From NCBI GenBank assembly GCA_016946835.1, contig JACVTC010000240.1, positions 1 to 64,000 on the forward strand: a DNA stretch of 64,000 bases, written 5' to 3'. Below, in pieces: positions 42,482 to 53,682 of this stretch (position 1 is the first letter of the stretch; every line of letters starts with the position of its first letter). A program made the translations under genes and the position numbers. The stretch comes from Neocallimastix lanati (nom. inval.). Lineage: Eukaryota > Neocallimastigomycota > Neocallimastigomycetes > Neocallimastigales > Neocallimastigaceae. The notes beneath the pieces were generated by a model. It made no database searches and was not told the origin of the DNA. It saw nothing but the letters and a program-made list of their open reading frames with translations.

Positions 42482-42565
42482 TTTTTTTTTTTTTGTTTTT
42501 TTTAGACAGGGAAGAGAATACACTTCCAAAACTTTATTAAATTTTATTTTAAAAAATACATGTAG
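42482..42565 (-). mobile_element. Short 5'-truncated poly(A) retroposon
   Basis: 84 bp flanked by a perfect 14-bp duplication GTTAATGATGGTAT (42468-42481, 42566-42579). On the minus strand it ends TTCCCTGTCT followed by an A run, the signature of LINE-mediated insertion. Confidence 0.8.
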
Positions 42566-43382
42566 GTTAATGATGGTATAGTTTGTATAATATTTGATGT
42601 TAGCAGGGTTGTTTGAAAATATAGCATATATGTTATGCTATTTTCACACATATTATATATATTGGTAAAGACACGTGATCAACATAAATAATAACTATTT
42701 TTACTTTAATTTATTTCATTATTTTATTTCTTTATTAATTATTGTAGAGTTATTTAAGTTTTTTTTATTTACAATAATGTTATATTTCTTTATTATATTT
42801 TACTTGATATTTTATTTAGTTATTTTATTTTAATTAATATTATTTTTTATTTTTACTATTTATGAGTTATTTTATTTACTTATTTTATTTACTTGTTTTA
42901 TTAAGTGGTATTATTTTAAATAAATTTATATTTCAATATTATTACTATTATTATTATTTATATTATTTACTTGATTTTTTTAGTGGTTTTATTTAGTATA
43001 AAATTTTATTTTAAAACTATATTTTTTTAATTATTCTATTAGTTATTTTATTAATTGTTTTATTTAAAATATAATTTTATTTCATTATAATATTTCATTA
43101 GTTATTTTATTTATGAGCTTTATTAAATTTTAATTAAAAACAATTTTCTAAATTAGAGTATTCTAATTTTACTATATTTTTGTTACTACTATTTCAATTT
43201 ATTCGTTTATATATATATATATTTAATAGAAAAACTGTTGTAAATATTATTTATATTATTAAATTTCGATGCAAAATTCAAATATTTTTCTATTTTTACT
43301 ATTAAAAACAATTAAATAATTATAAAGGTATTTACACCTTTAGACTAATAATAAGTATTTTTATATGTAATAAACTAATGTA

Positions 43383-43728
43383 TCTTTTTTTTTATGGATG
43401 GAAGACTTTTGTCTCCTTCATATGTTAATATGAGTGTATGATTAACTGCCATACAGGTACGGTGTCTATGCTCGCAACTCCCCATAAGCAAAGAAACCCC
43501 ATATAGAAGCACCTTACATGATCTTCAAGGGAAAGCAGAGCCTACTATAGGTGGAGTCCTTGCCATCCCAGAGGAGCTGGAAACTTTGTTCCTCTCAGAC
43601 AAGGCTTACGCAATGAGATTCTTAAAGTGTTACAAATATAGAGAGCATACCTACCTGAATATTGTTTAACCTCTATCCTTTCACGCAAAACCCAGAGGAA
43701 AAAATCGTGAAGATTTGATACTGGGGTG
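43383..43728 (-). mobile_element. 346-bp SINE-like retroposon with 12-bp duplication
   Basis: Flanked by a perfect duplication TAAACTAATGTA (43371-43382, 43729-43740). The minus strand starts CACCCCAGTATC and ends CCATCCATAAAAAAAAAGA, so the A tail is next to the left duplication. It is much richer in G+C than its surroundings and has no long reading frame. I do not see clear tRNA A/B boxes. It may be a SINE, a LINE 3' end or a retroposed structured RNA. Confidence 0.8.
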
Positions 43729-43740
43729 TAAACTAATGTA

Positions 43741-44632
43741 GATAAATACCTTAAATATATATATTTTTAATTAATTCAATAATTTGATCATTTTTAATTA
43801 CCTTTAACAAGTTCCTCTAATTTTATCAACAGAAATACTTTCGTTTTTTTTTATATTTCATTTTTTTTTAATACTATGAATCTAAAAATAAATATTAAAA
43901 ATAAATTCTTTAGATTGATAATATTTATATTATAATTTATAATTTTAAATTATTTTAGTGAATTGAATTAAAATAGGATGTTTAACTCAATCCTATAATG
44001 CTCATTACATATATTTCTTATGTCAACTGAAAAATAAATGAGTTAATATTATTATCATTGGTACAATAATAATTAAGATTTATTTTTTATATGAAAATTC
44101 CTTTTTAATTATATTTTCTAATTAATATAAAATAGTTAAAATAATTTAAATACTTATTTTTATTTTTATTTTTTTTTTTTTTCTGACTTTGTTCATAAAA
44201 TTTAATTAAGTAAAAAATAATATATTTACTATATTAATAGTAAATTCATTATGTTATTATATTTATTTTATGAATTGTTTCCTTTTTTTAATCACTTAAA
44301 AATATATATATAAATTATTTTATTTAAAAATAACAAATATATATTTTATATTTCATATAAATTTCAGTTTATTTATCTGTAAATATTTTTACTAAAGAAA
44401 ATATAATTTTTAATATTTAATTTGAAACTATTAACTCTTTTATAATTAATATATATTATAATTTATAATGGAAAACTGTTTAATGAAAATTATAATGTTC
44501 ATTAATTTCTTTTATTAACATACTTAATAAATTAAAATTAATACTATGAAGTAATACGTATAAAAGTTTCTGAATAATATTTATAATTACATCTGTTAAA
44601 TTTTAAACTTCATTTAAAATATAGCTAACCCT
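43741..44632. other. AT-rich intergenic DNA
   Basis: No coding frame or recognisable repeat beyond simple AT tracts. Confidence 0.5.
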
Positions 44633-45739
44633 TTATTTTAAAATACCTAACCCTTTATTTATATTCTCACCTGTTTTACTTGGGAGAGTTGCATTTCCCC
44701 AAATTGCATTTCGCCAGGTTGCATTTCGACAAGTAGAGTATTGATATAAATAAATGAATAAATAAATAAATATTAATTCAAAATATATTTTTTTTAAAAT
44801 TGTTTTTATGCAATATTAATAATATTTAATTTTATTTATTGATTTATTTTTTTATTTTGTTATAAATATTGATTTAAAATATTAAAATAAATTATTTGAA
44901 ATAAATAAATAAAAATTCGTAATTTAATTAAAGTATTAGCAATTATTTTTATAAATTTGTAATTAAATTTATTCGCAATTATTTATGTAAATTAGAAATA
45001 GTTTTGATCAAATGATAAATAAAAGCAAGCCACAACATGTGTATAAATGTCATTAATTTTACCCTAATTTTATATCCTTGTAATTACCTTATTATTTTAT
45101 AAATAATAATAAATAAATAAATAAATAAATAATTATTAAATAAATAAATTTGATATACTATATCTATTATATTTAATAATTTTCAATTTGGCGAAATGCC
45201 ACATTTTTTTAATACGCCACATGCTTTCAAAAAAATTGGCGAAATGCAATCTGGCGAAATGAAATTTGGCGAAATGCCCCACACCCGTTTTACTTATTTC
45301 ATTCAAATATTTATTAATAAATTCTTTAGATATATATAATTTGCTGTATTTAGTATTAATATTTGGCAGGGTTAATGAATTTTTAGTTACTGCATCTGTA
45401 TATTGATCGTTCTTTTCCATGCAAAAATCATTAAAGTTATGATTTATATTATTATTTTTAATTTCGTTTAATATACTTTTCTTATCTTTAATAATAATTT
45501 TATTAGCAATTTCCCTAAATTTATTACTAAAAATATTTTTTAATGGGTTATCTTTATTTTCTGGACCTGATTCTATTTGTAATACTTCTTAGTATGCGTA
45601 ATTAATTGCTTTATAATTTAAAAACATTCCGATAAACTCTGCCATTCCACTGTATTGTGTAGAACATTTTGAAATATTTATTTTTTAATGAAATAAATAT
45701 TACTAAAGCAAAAGCAGAAAATAAATTTAGATTCATCAT
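44633..45739 (-). pseudogene. Small secreted protein gene, copy 1, broken by transposon
   Basis: Homologue of the gene at 48908-49189. It starts at ATG 45739 with a hydrophobic leader. It has an extra T in the run near 45683 (frameshift), a TAA replacing a Glu codon near 45591, and the 605-bp repeat 44682-45286 inserted after the codons for EISKT. Beyond that repeat the original frame resumes as GENINKGLGILK and stops at 44633-44635, so the intact ancestor extended past the end of copy 2. The function is unknown. Confidence 0.8.
44682..45286. mobile_element. 605-bp inverted-repeat transposon (MULE-like MITE)
   Basis: Perfect 9-bp duplication GTTTTACTT (44673-44681, 45287-45295). The ends GGGAGAGTTGCATTTC and (reversed) GGGTGTGGGGCATTTC match at 12 of 16. 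Both arms are built of 16-17 bp sub-repeats of TTGCATTTCGCCA, three on the left and about four on the right. A 9-bp duplication is typical of Mutator-like transposons. The interior is AT-rich and non-coding. Confidence 0.85.
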
Positions 45740-45836
45740 TATAATATTAATATTTTTGTTCTTAAACAAATTGATATATTACATTTTAAAATAAAAAAGT
45801 TTTTTCAATTTTAAATCTTAATATTTTTATTTACTT

Positions 45837-46220
45837 TGATATAAAACAAATACGTGTAGTAACATATTTGTATATTTAATAATATTTAATAAATATTAAA
45901 TTTATATTTTTTTGATAATAATTATTTATTTTATATTATTTCAAAATATATTATTATAATTATAATAATTATAATACTTTATTTCATATAAAATTTATAT
46001 AGTTCTCTATATAAGAATATATAATTAATATATTACCTATTTCTTATAAATAGATTAGATTATTTATATTAGAAATAGAGAACTCTCTTGTAAATTTTTA
46101 GGAATTAGAATTATTATTTTAATTGTACGAATTTATAATTTTATTAATAAAATTTACTAAACTACCATTATTTAAAACCCACTGCTTATAAATTATTGCA
46201 CATAAAAGTCCCGTATATCA
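45837..46220 (-). mobile_element. 384-bp TGATATA-ended repeat, copy 1
   Basis: Ends TGATATA/TATATCA with a 4-bp duplication ACTT (45833-45836, 46221-46224). The paralogous segment near 49285 has the uninterrupted site TTTACTTATTAATCACG, an empty site that proves insertion after the duplication or loss before it. It may be a solo LTR or a MITE. Confidence 0.85.
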
Positions 46221-46402
46221 ACTTAATAATCACGTGAAATAAAAATAATATCACGTTTTAAAGAAGTAATAGTAATTTAAAAATAATAATTATTAGGTTT
46301 TAATATTTTATACTACTATTAAAATTTTAATTTAATATTTAATAAATAGCAATTTTAATATTAGGAATCATATTAATATTTAAAAAATAATAAAAGAACC
46401 AA

Positions 46403-48310
46403 ATGAAATTGAGTAAATTACCTTTTGAAATTGTTCAGAAAATATCTAATCGTTCTTTAAATATTTTTTTTTAATTTATTATGGTTACGTAAATGAGGAA
46501 ATTATTAATAACTATGTTAAAGTATGGATGGAGAAATACATTATACATAGATATAAATATCTTATCGATATAAAGTATAACAAAAAATATAAAATAAAAA
46601 ATAGAAATGGTGAAATAACTGAAGAATTTAAAGAGTATTTAAATAAAAATAATATAAAAGATATTGAAGATGAATATTTATATGAAAACGAACTCAGTTA
46701 TATTGATCATAATACAAAATATCTTTATGGCTTTGATAATAAAAGTGATATATTCAGAAATAAGTATATTGATTTAATTTATTATTTATTTGATAAAAAT
46801 ATAGAAAGTGAAACAACGTTCGCAGTAGAACCTGAATTAGTTCAGCTTATTTTACTTTTTAATAATATCATAGACTTACTAGTTTATTATAATAAATTAG
46901 ACAGCTATTCTTTTGAAGGTTTTTACAAGTTATGTCAAGAATATATGAGACGCTTTGATATATTTGAAGCATATGAACTATATAATAGTTATGTAATTTA
47001 TTATATTATAAAATATAAAAATTGGAATTTAATAAAATCAACAGATTTATATATTATTGACAGAGGATATTTAGAATATATATTAAGGAATAAAAATAAA
47101 ATGAATATTGAAGATAAAAGAAATTTGGAAAAAATAATAAATAACGTAATTTGTGTTCCTTATAATGATTATTTAATAAAAAAGAGAAGAGACAATGAAG
47201 ATATATATATAATTAGATATAAAATATTATATGAAATAATAATGGATATACCAATATATTCTCAATATTACTTTTCTTCTGGTGAGACCTTTAAACATGT
47301 ATATAATATTATTGATATTGGAGCAATGATAAATAATGAAGAAAGAATTTTTATAAAAAATAAATATAAAAACAAAAATAGAGAATATAATATAAATTTA
47401 CCAGAGTTGAAAAACGAAATTTTTTATAGATTTTTATATAATTCTATTATATTAGAAGAAATAAATAAAAATCCAAAATATAAATCTATAATAAATGATA
47501 AATACTTAAATTCTGAAAAAGAAATTTATCTAATCAAAAAAGTTATACAATATGAACAGGAATATACAGCTGATAGAATAAAATATGTATTAGGATTTGA
47601 TAATTGTAAAACTTTTGATATTTTTCTTGATATAACATATAGTAGAAATTGTTTAATATTTTATTTTTTAAGAAATAAAAAATTTGTTGAAATTAAAAAT
47701 TATATTAAAGAATATTATTCACTTAACCAAGTATTTGATAATATTTTAATTTTAACATTCTTATATCAAGAAAAAATAACAAATTCTTCACATTTAGAGC
47801 ATGAGAAATTAGATAATTATGATCCATATATTGTAATTAATATTTACAATAGAAAATTTAAAAAATTTATTATATATATATATTACAAGAATTAGATATG
47901 ATCATGGTTTTTTAACAAAAGGTACTATTGAAGCATCTATTCAATTTATGTTTATTTTTAAATATTATAACGAAATTATTGATTTCATAAACATTATAAA
48001 GGAACTTATAGACGAAGCTATTTATGAAACAATTAAAAATCATAATAATTCTTTATTAGAAGATCCTTTCCAAACTATAAAAGAAAAAACGAATGTATTT
48101 TATATGCCATTGATATTTTGTGCCATAGCAGCCAATATATATATGAAAGAAAATAAAGAAGAAGAATTTAAAATTATTATAAATAGAATAAATGAACTTT
48201 TAATTAAATATAATTCGCCTATGGAATTTAACAATGTAGAAGATATAGAATTACCTTCTTATAATGATTTATTAAAAGAAAACAAGTATTTTGATGATAT
48301 GTTATTATAA
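46403..48310 (+). pseudogene. F-box-like protein gene, copy 1, frameshifted
   Basis: Nearly identical to the intact gene at 49465-51375. The ATG at 46403 opens with the same KLSKLPFEIVQ start, but a 1-nt loss in the T run at about 46466-46474 gives an early stop. The main frame resumes at 46528 and is broken again near 47880, where a TA run is 2 nt shorter than in copy 2, with the remainder at 47948-48310. Both lesions are in simple repeats, so assembly error is possible. If they are real, the gene is dead. Confidence 0.85.
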
Positions 48311-48907
48311 AAATTATACTCTCATGTTAACGATAGAGTATTTGGAAAGAATTTTGAAAATAATTCGATAGAAGAGTTTTTTCATGCCCATTAGGGAATA
48401 TTAATATATATAATCATCTTTTTATTGTTTATTTGAATCAATAAATTATTTTTTTGCTCAATTAAATGTTTAATAATTAATTATAATATAAGCAATTTCA
48501 TAATATACTAAAAAATATTGTATTAATTAACATTGCTTTTTTTTATATATATATTATAAAATTATTTATTTAATAAAAAAATTAAATATATTCAGAATTA
48601 ATTTTTTTTATATAAATATAATATTCATATAATCATTTCTTCTGATTATTATAAATATTATATTATTTGCAAAAAATCACGATAAAACACGTGATTATTG
48701 TAAATCAGGATTAAGTTATTGTTAATAATAGCTAATAATAAAAAAATATATTTATAATATATTGTTATAAATTGTATTTGAATTATAATATATTAAAATT
48801 AATATATAAAGTAAAATTTATAATAAAATACAATATATTCATTTATTTTAAATAAATAATTAATTATATTATAAGTCATATAAAAGTTATGATCTTTATT
48901 ATTATTT
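48311..48907. other. Intergenic spacer of the duplicated segment
   Basis: The same spacer follows copy 2 at 51376-51716 and continues at 52100-52345 after the inserted TGATATA repeat. AT-rich, no gene seen. Confidence 0.7.
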
Positions 48908-49189
48908 TCAAATTCGTTTTAATATACTTTGCTTATCTTTAATAACAATTTTATTAGCAATTTTCCTAAATTTTTCGCTAAAAATATTTTTTAATGGATT
49001 ATCTTTACTTTCTGTACCTGGTTCTATTTGTAATACTTCTTCGTATGCGTAATTAATTGCTTTATAATCTAAAATCATTCCGATAAACTCTGCCATTCCA
49101 CTGAATTGTGTAGAACATTTTGAAATATTTATTTTTAATGAAATAAATATTATAAAAGCAAAAGAAGAAAATAAATTACTATGCAACAT
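48908..49189 (-). CDS. Small secreted protein, copy 2
   Basis: About 93 residues from ATG 49189, divergent from the gene at 49465 with a 275-bp shared upstream region. The N-terminus MLHSNLFSSFAFIIFISL looks like a signal peptide, followed by KCSTQFSGMAEFIGMILDY and a Lys/Ile-rich tail ending SILKRI. Relative to copy 1, an extra A near the 3' end (about 48915) changes the last codons, so the natural C-terminus may be longer. I do not recognise the family. Extracellular or secretory-pathway location is inferred only from the leader. Confidence 0.6.
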   Translation of the reverse strand: MLHSNLFSSFAFIIFISLKINISKCSTQFSGMAEFIGMILDYKAINYAYEEVLQIEPGTESKDNPLKNIFSEKFRKIANKIVIKDKQSILKRI

Positions 49190-49464
49190 TATAATATCAA
49201 TATTTTTGTTTTTAAACAAATTGATATATTATAATTTAAAAAAAAAGGTTTTTTGAATTTTAAATCTTAATATTTTTATTTACTTATTAATCACGTGAAA
49301 TAAAGATAATATCACGTTTTATGGAAATAATAGTAATTTAAAAAATAATAATTATTAGGTTTTAATATTTTATACTACTATTAAAATTTTGATTTAATAT
49401 TTAATAAATAGCAATTTTAATATTAGGAATCATATTAATATTAAAAAAATAATAAAAGAACCAA

Positions 49465-51375
49465 ATGAAATTGAGTAAATTACCTTTTGAAATTGTTCAG
49501 ACAATATCTAATCGTTCTTTAAATATATTTTTTTTAATTTATTACGGTTACGTAAATGAGGAAATTATCAATAATTATGTTAAACTATGGATGGAGAAAT
49601 ATGTTATACATGAATATGAATATCTTATTGATACAAAATATAACAAAAAATATAAAAAATATGATAGAAATAATGAAATTACTGAAGAATTTGCGGAGTA
49701 TTTAAATAAAAATAATATAAAAGATATTGAAGATATATATTTATATGAAAATGAAATCAGTTATATTGATCATAATACAAAATATCTTTATGGTTTTGAT
49801 AATAAAAGTGATATATTCAGAAATAAGTATATTGATTTAATTTATTATTTATTTGATAAAAATAAAGAAAGTGACACAACTTTCGCAGTAGAACCTGAAC
49901 TAGTTCAGCTTATTTTACTTTTTAATAATATAATCGACTTACTTGTTTATTATAATAAATTAGACAGTTATTCTTTTGAAGGTTTTTACAAGTTATGTAA
50001 AGAATATATGGGATACTTTGATATATTTGAAGCATATGAACTATATAATAGTTATGTAATTTATTATATTATAAAATATAAAAATTGGAATTTAATAAAA
50101 TCAACAGATTTATACATTATTGACAGAGGATATTTAGAATATATATTAAAGAATAAAAATAAAATGAATATTGAAGATAAAAGAAATTTGGAAAAAATAA
50201 TAAATAACATAATTTGTGTTCCTTATGATGATTATTTATTAAAAAAGAGAAGAGACAATGAAGATATATATATAATTAGATATAAAATATTATATGAAAT
50301 AATAATGGATATACCAATATATTCTCAATATTACTTTTCTTCTGGTGAGACCTTTAAACATGTATATAATATTATTGATATTGGAGCAATGATAAATAAT
50401 GAAGAAAGAATTTTTATAAAAAATAAATATAAAAACAAAAATAGAGAATATAATATAAGTTTACCAGAGTTGAAAAACGAAATTTTTTATAGATTTTTAT
50501 ATAATTCTATTATATTAGAAGAAATAAATAAAAATCCAAAATATAAATCTATAATAAATGATAAATACTTAAATTCTGAAAAAGAAATTTATCTAATCAA
50601 AAAAGTTATACAATATGAACAGGAATATACAGCTGATAGAATAAAATATGTATTAGGATTTGATAATTGTAAAACTTTTGATATTTTTCTTGATATAACA
50701 TATAGTAGAAATTGTTTGATATTTTATTTTTTAAGAAATAAAAAATTTGCTGAAATTAAAAATTATATTAAAGAATATTATTCACTTAACCAAGTATTTG
50801 ATAATATTTTAATTTTAACATTCTTATATCAAGAAAAAATAACAAATTCTTCACATTTAGAGCATGAGAAATTAGATAATTATGATCCATATATTGTAAT
50901 TAATATTTACAATAGAAAATTTAAAAAATTTATTATATATATATATATTACAAAAATTAGATATGATTGTGGTTTTTTAACAAAAGGTACTATTGAAGCA
51001 TCTATTCAATTTATGTTTATTTTTAAATATTATAACGAAATTATTGATTTCATAAACATTATAAAGGAACTTATAGACGAAGCTATTTATGAAACAATTA
51101 AAAATCATAATAATTCTTTATTAGAAGATCCTTTCCAAACTATAAAAGAAAAAACGAATGTATTTTATATGCCATTGATATTTTGTGCCATAGCAGCCAA
51201 TATATATATGAAAGAAAATAAAGAAGAAGAATTTAAAATTATTATAAATAGAATAAATGAACTTTTAATTAAATATAATTCGCCTATGGAATTTAACAAT
51301 GTAGAAGATATAGAATTACCTTCTTATAATGATTTATTAAAAGAAAACAAGTATTTTGATGATATGTTATTATAA
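49465..51375 (+). CDS. F-box-like N-terminus protein, copy 2 (intact)
   Basis: 636 residues, no introns. It begins MKLSKLPFEIVQTIS, which matches the LPxEI...I core of F-box motifs. The rest is a mostly helical, Tyr/Ile/Asn/Lys-rich protein with repeated helix pairs (for example YKLCKEYMGYFDIFEAYELYN), compatible with a helical-repeat scaffold. It has no signal peptide or membrane segment. By analogy F-box proteins recruit substrates to SCF ubiquitin ligases, but the motif here is short and the call tentative. It forms a divergent pair with the small secreted protein gene and has a nearly identical broken copy 3.1 kb upstream. Confidence 0.7.
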   Translation: MKLSKLPFEIVQTISNRSLNIFFLIYYGYVNEEIINNYVKLWMEKYVIHEYEYLIDTKYNKKYKKYDRNNEITEEFAEYLNKNNIKDIEDIYLYENEISYIDHNTKYLYGFDNKSDIFRNKYIDLIYYLFDKNKESDTTFAVEPELVQLILLFNNIIDLLVYYNKLDSYSFEGFYKLCKEYMGYFDIFEAYELYNSYVIYYIIKYKNWNLIKSTDLYIIDRGYLEYILKNKNKMNIEDKRNLEKIINNIICVPYDDYLLKKRRDNEDIYIIRYKILYEIIMDIPIYSQYYFSSGETFKHVYNIIDIGAMINNEERIFIKNKYKNKNREYNISLPELKNEIFYRFLYNSIILEEINKNPKYKSIINDKYLNSEKEIYLIKKVIQYEQEYTADRIKYVLGFDNCKTFDIFLDITYSRNCLIFYFLRNKKFAEIKNYIKEYYSLNQVFDNILILTFLYQEKITNSSHLEHEKLDNYDPYIVINIYNRKFKKFIIYIYITKIRYDCGFLTKGTIEASIQFMFIFKYYNEIIDFINIIKELIDEAIYETIKNHNNSLLEDPFQTIKEKTNVFYMPLIFCAIAANIYMKENKEEEFKIIINRINELLIKYNSPMEFNNVEDIELPSYNDLLKENKYFDDMLL

Positions 51376-51716
51376 AAATTATACTCTCATGTTAACGATA
51401 GAGTATTTGGAAAGAATTTTGAAAATAATTCGATAGAAGAGTTTTTTCATGCCCATTAGGGAATATTAATATATATAATCATCTTTTTATTGTTTATTTG
51501 AATCAATAAATTATTTTTTTGCTCAATTAAATGTTTAATAATTAATTATAATATAAGCAATTTCATAATATACTAAAAAATATTGTATTAATTAACATTG
51601 CTTTTTTTTATATATATATATTATAAAATTATTTATTTAATAAAAAAATTAAATATATTCAGAATTAATTTTTTTTTATATAATATTCTTATAATCATTT
51701 CTTCTGATTATTATTA

Positions 51717-52099
51717 TGATATGCGGGACTTTTATGTGCAATAATTTATAAGCAGTGGGTTTTAAATAACGGTAGTTTAGTATATTTTATTAATAAAATT
51801 ATAATATTCGTACAATTAAAATAATAATTCTAATTCCAAAAAATTTACAAGAGAGTTCTCTATTTCTAATATAAATAATTTAATCTATTTATAAGAAATA
51901 GGTAATATATTAATTATATATTCTAATATATAGAACTATATAAATTTTATATGAAATAAAGTATTATAATTATTATAATTATAATAATACATATTGAAAT
52001 AAAATAAAATAAAATAATTATCAAAAAGATATAAATTTAATATTTAATAATTATTATTAAATATACAAATATGTTACTACACATATTTGTTTTATATCA
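51717..52099 (+). mobile_element. 384-bp TGATATA-ended repeat, copy 2
   Basis: Inverted relative to the copy at 45837-46220 and about 95% similar by eye. Duplication ATTA (51713-51716, 52100-52103). The corresponding spacer after copy 1 (about 48645-48665) is uninterrupted. The inverted pair would by itself look like a 6-kb TIR element, but the empty sites show two separate insertions. Confidence 0.85.
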
Positions 52100-52446
52100 A
52101 TTAATATTATATTATTTGCAAAAAATCACGATAAACCACGTGATTATTGTAAATCAGGATTAAGTTATTGTTAATAATAGTTAATAATAAAATAATATAT
52201 TTATAATATATTGATATAAATTGTATTTGAATTATAATATATTAAAATTAATATATAAAGTAAAATTTTTATAAAATACAGTATATTCATTTATTTAAAA
52301 TAAATATATAAATAATTATATATAAATCATATAAAAGTTTATATTTTGAAGATAAACTAAAAGTAAAAAAAATTAAAAAAAAAAAAAGAAAAAGATTTTA
52401 AAAAATAATAAAAAAAGTAAAAATTTAAAAAAAAAAATTGCTTGCT

Positions 52447-53391
52447 ATGAATTTAAAAATAAATTTATTTTTAATTTTATATTTATTTTGTGTTGTCAAT
52501 GCCAAAATTACAAATATAAATCATGAATTTAATAGTATAAAATTTTTAAATAACATATTAAAAAATAAAGATAGAACTTTAAACAGTGGTTATGACTTCA
52601 ATTTTTATAATAATAAAAATGTTAGTGAGTCAACAAAATCATTTCAAGAAGTTACAGATGAATTATTACTTTATAGTGAAAAGTTTTCTAATCTAACAGC
52701 AACAGAAAGAAACGATTTAATAAATAATCACTTAGATACATATACAAGCATAATTAAATTATTAATGACATCATTATTAAACAAATGGAGTTTAAGTTCA
52801 CAAGAACAAATTAATTCTGACTATATTTATGCTAGAAACACAATTTTATTTTCTTTAGAAGCCTTTCTAGATATAGATATAGATATTTCCATAGGAACTT
52901 TAAATTTGGATGATATTAAAAACGCTATAAATGTATTAAGTGCAAGTTTATATTATGATAATAATATACTTTCAAGAAATGAATATGTCAATAATAATGA
53001 AATAATTTCATATCCGGCATACTCCATTATTGGAAGAGGTTATGAAATTCCAAACGATTACAATAAATATTTAAATCTTATTAATAACTCCACATTATCA
53101 GAAAACGTTGATAGCCAAGATTTACAAAATGTTAGTGATATCGAATATCCATATGGATTCGACCATCAGCTCTCTTTAGCGTTATTAGGGGTTTGTAAAT
53201 TCAATGAATTTTCTTTAGAAAATACTAATAAATATAATATTTATAATTTATATAAAAACGGGAATTCAGGATTTATTACTTCTGATCGATTTATTTTTTC
53301 AGTGAAAGACGCCTTTTCATATTATAGTTATGCCGGCCAAAAAATTTTAAACCAGCATATTTTTTACTTAAGGATTTTCTGCATTATATAA
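52447..53391 (+). CDS. Secreted protein of unknown family
   Basis: 314 residues from ATG 52447 (an in-frame TTG three codons earlier is less likely), just after an A-rich tract. It starts with a clear signal peptide MNLKINLFLILYLFCVVNA. The mature part is Asn/Ser/Tyr-rich and has several N-glycosylation sequons (NVS, NLT, NNST, NVS). Apart from the leader there are only two cysteines, one at GVCKF and one four residues from the end. It ends HIFYLRIFCII just before a T/A-rich tract, so the C-terminus may have been altered by a frameshift. I do not recognise a domain. It lies downstream of the duplicated segment and may have nothing to do with it. Confidence 0.65.
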   Translation: MNLKINLFLILYLFCVVNAKITNINHEFNSIKFLNNILKNKDRTLNSGYDFNFYNNKNVSESTKSFQEVTDELLLYSEKFSNLTATERNDLINNHLDTYTSIIKLLMTSLLNKWSLSSQEQINSDYIYARNTILFSLEAFLDIDIDISIGTLNLDDIKNAINVLSASLYYDNNILSRNEYVNNNEIISYPAYSIIGRGYEIPNDYNKYLNLINNSTLSENVDSQDLQNVSDIEYPYGFDHQLSLALLGVCKFNEFSLENTNKYNIYNLYKNGNSGFITSDRFIFSVKDAFSYYSYAGQKILNQHIFYLRIFCII

Positions 53392-53644
53392 ATTTATATA
53401 TATATAACAATAAATTTAAAAGTTTAATAAAATTTAACAATATTTTATCATTACATATAAAATAAATAAAAAATAATTAATCAAAATATATAGATCATAT
53501 TACTGACTATCCATTCTTATTTATAATATAAATAATCCATTTCAATTTAAAAAAAAATATTAATAAAATATCATTTTTTATGTAATAATATTTTATCATT
53601 ACATATAATTTTTTATATATGTTATGTAATATTTTATATATTTA

Positions 53645-53648
<4 letters not shown>
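53392..53648. other. AT-rich intergenic DNA
   Basis: No gene seen. Confidence 0.5.

Positions 53649-53682
<34 letters not shown>

Noticed and set aside
42298-42540. 80-residue hydrophobic plus-strand frame
   Set aside because: Low complexity, runs through a T run and into a retroposon stub with its own target duplication.
46466-46474. Programmed frameshift in the F-box-like gene copy 1
   Set aside because: The intact copy 2 reads straight through, and the change is a plain T-run length difference without a slippery-site context.
45837-52099. Large 6.3-kb transposon with 384-bp inverted terminal repeats carrying the duplicated genes
   Set aside because: Each arm has its own 4-bp duplication and an empty site in the paralogous segment, so they are two independent insertions.
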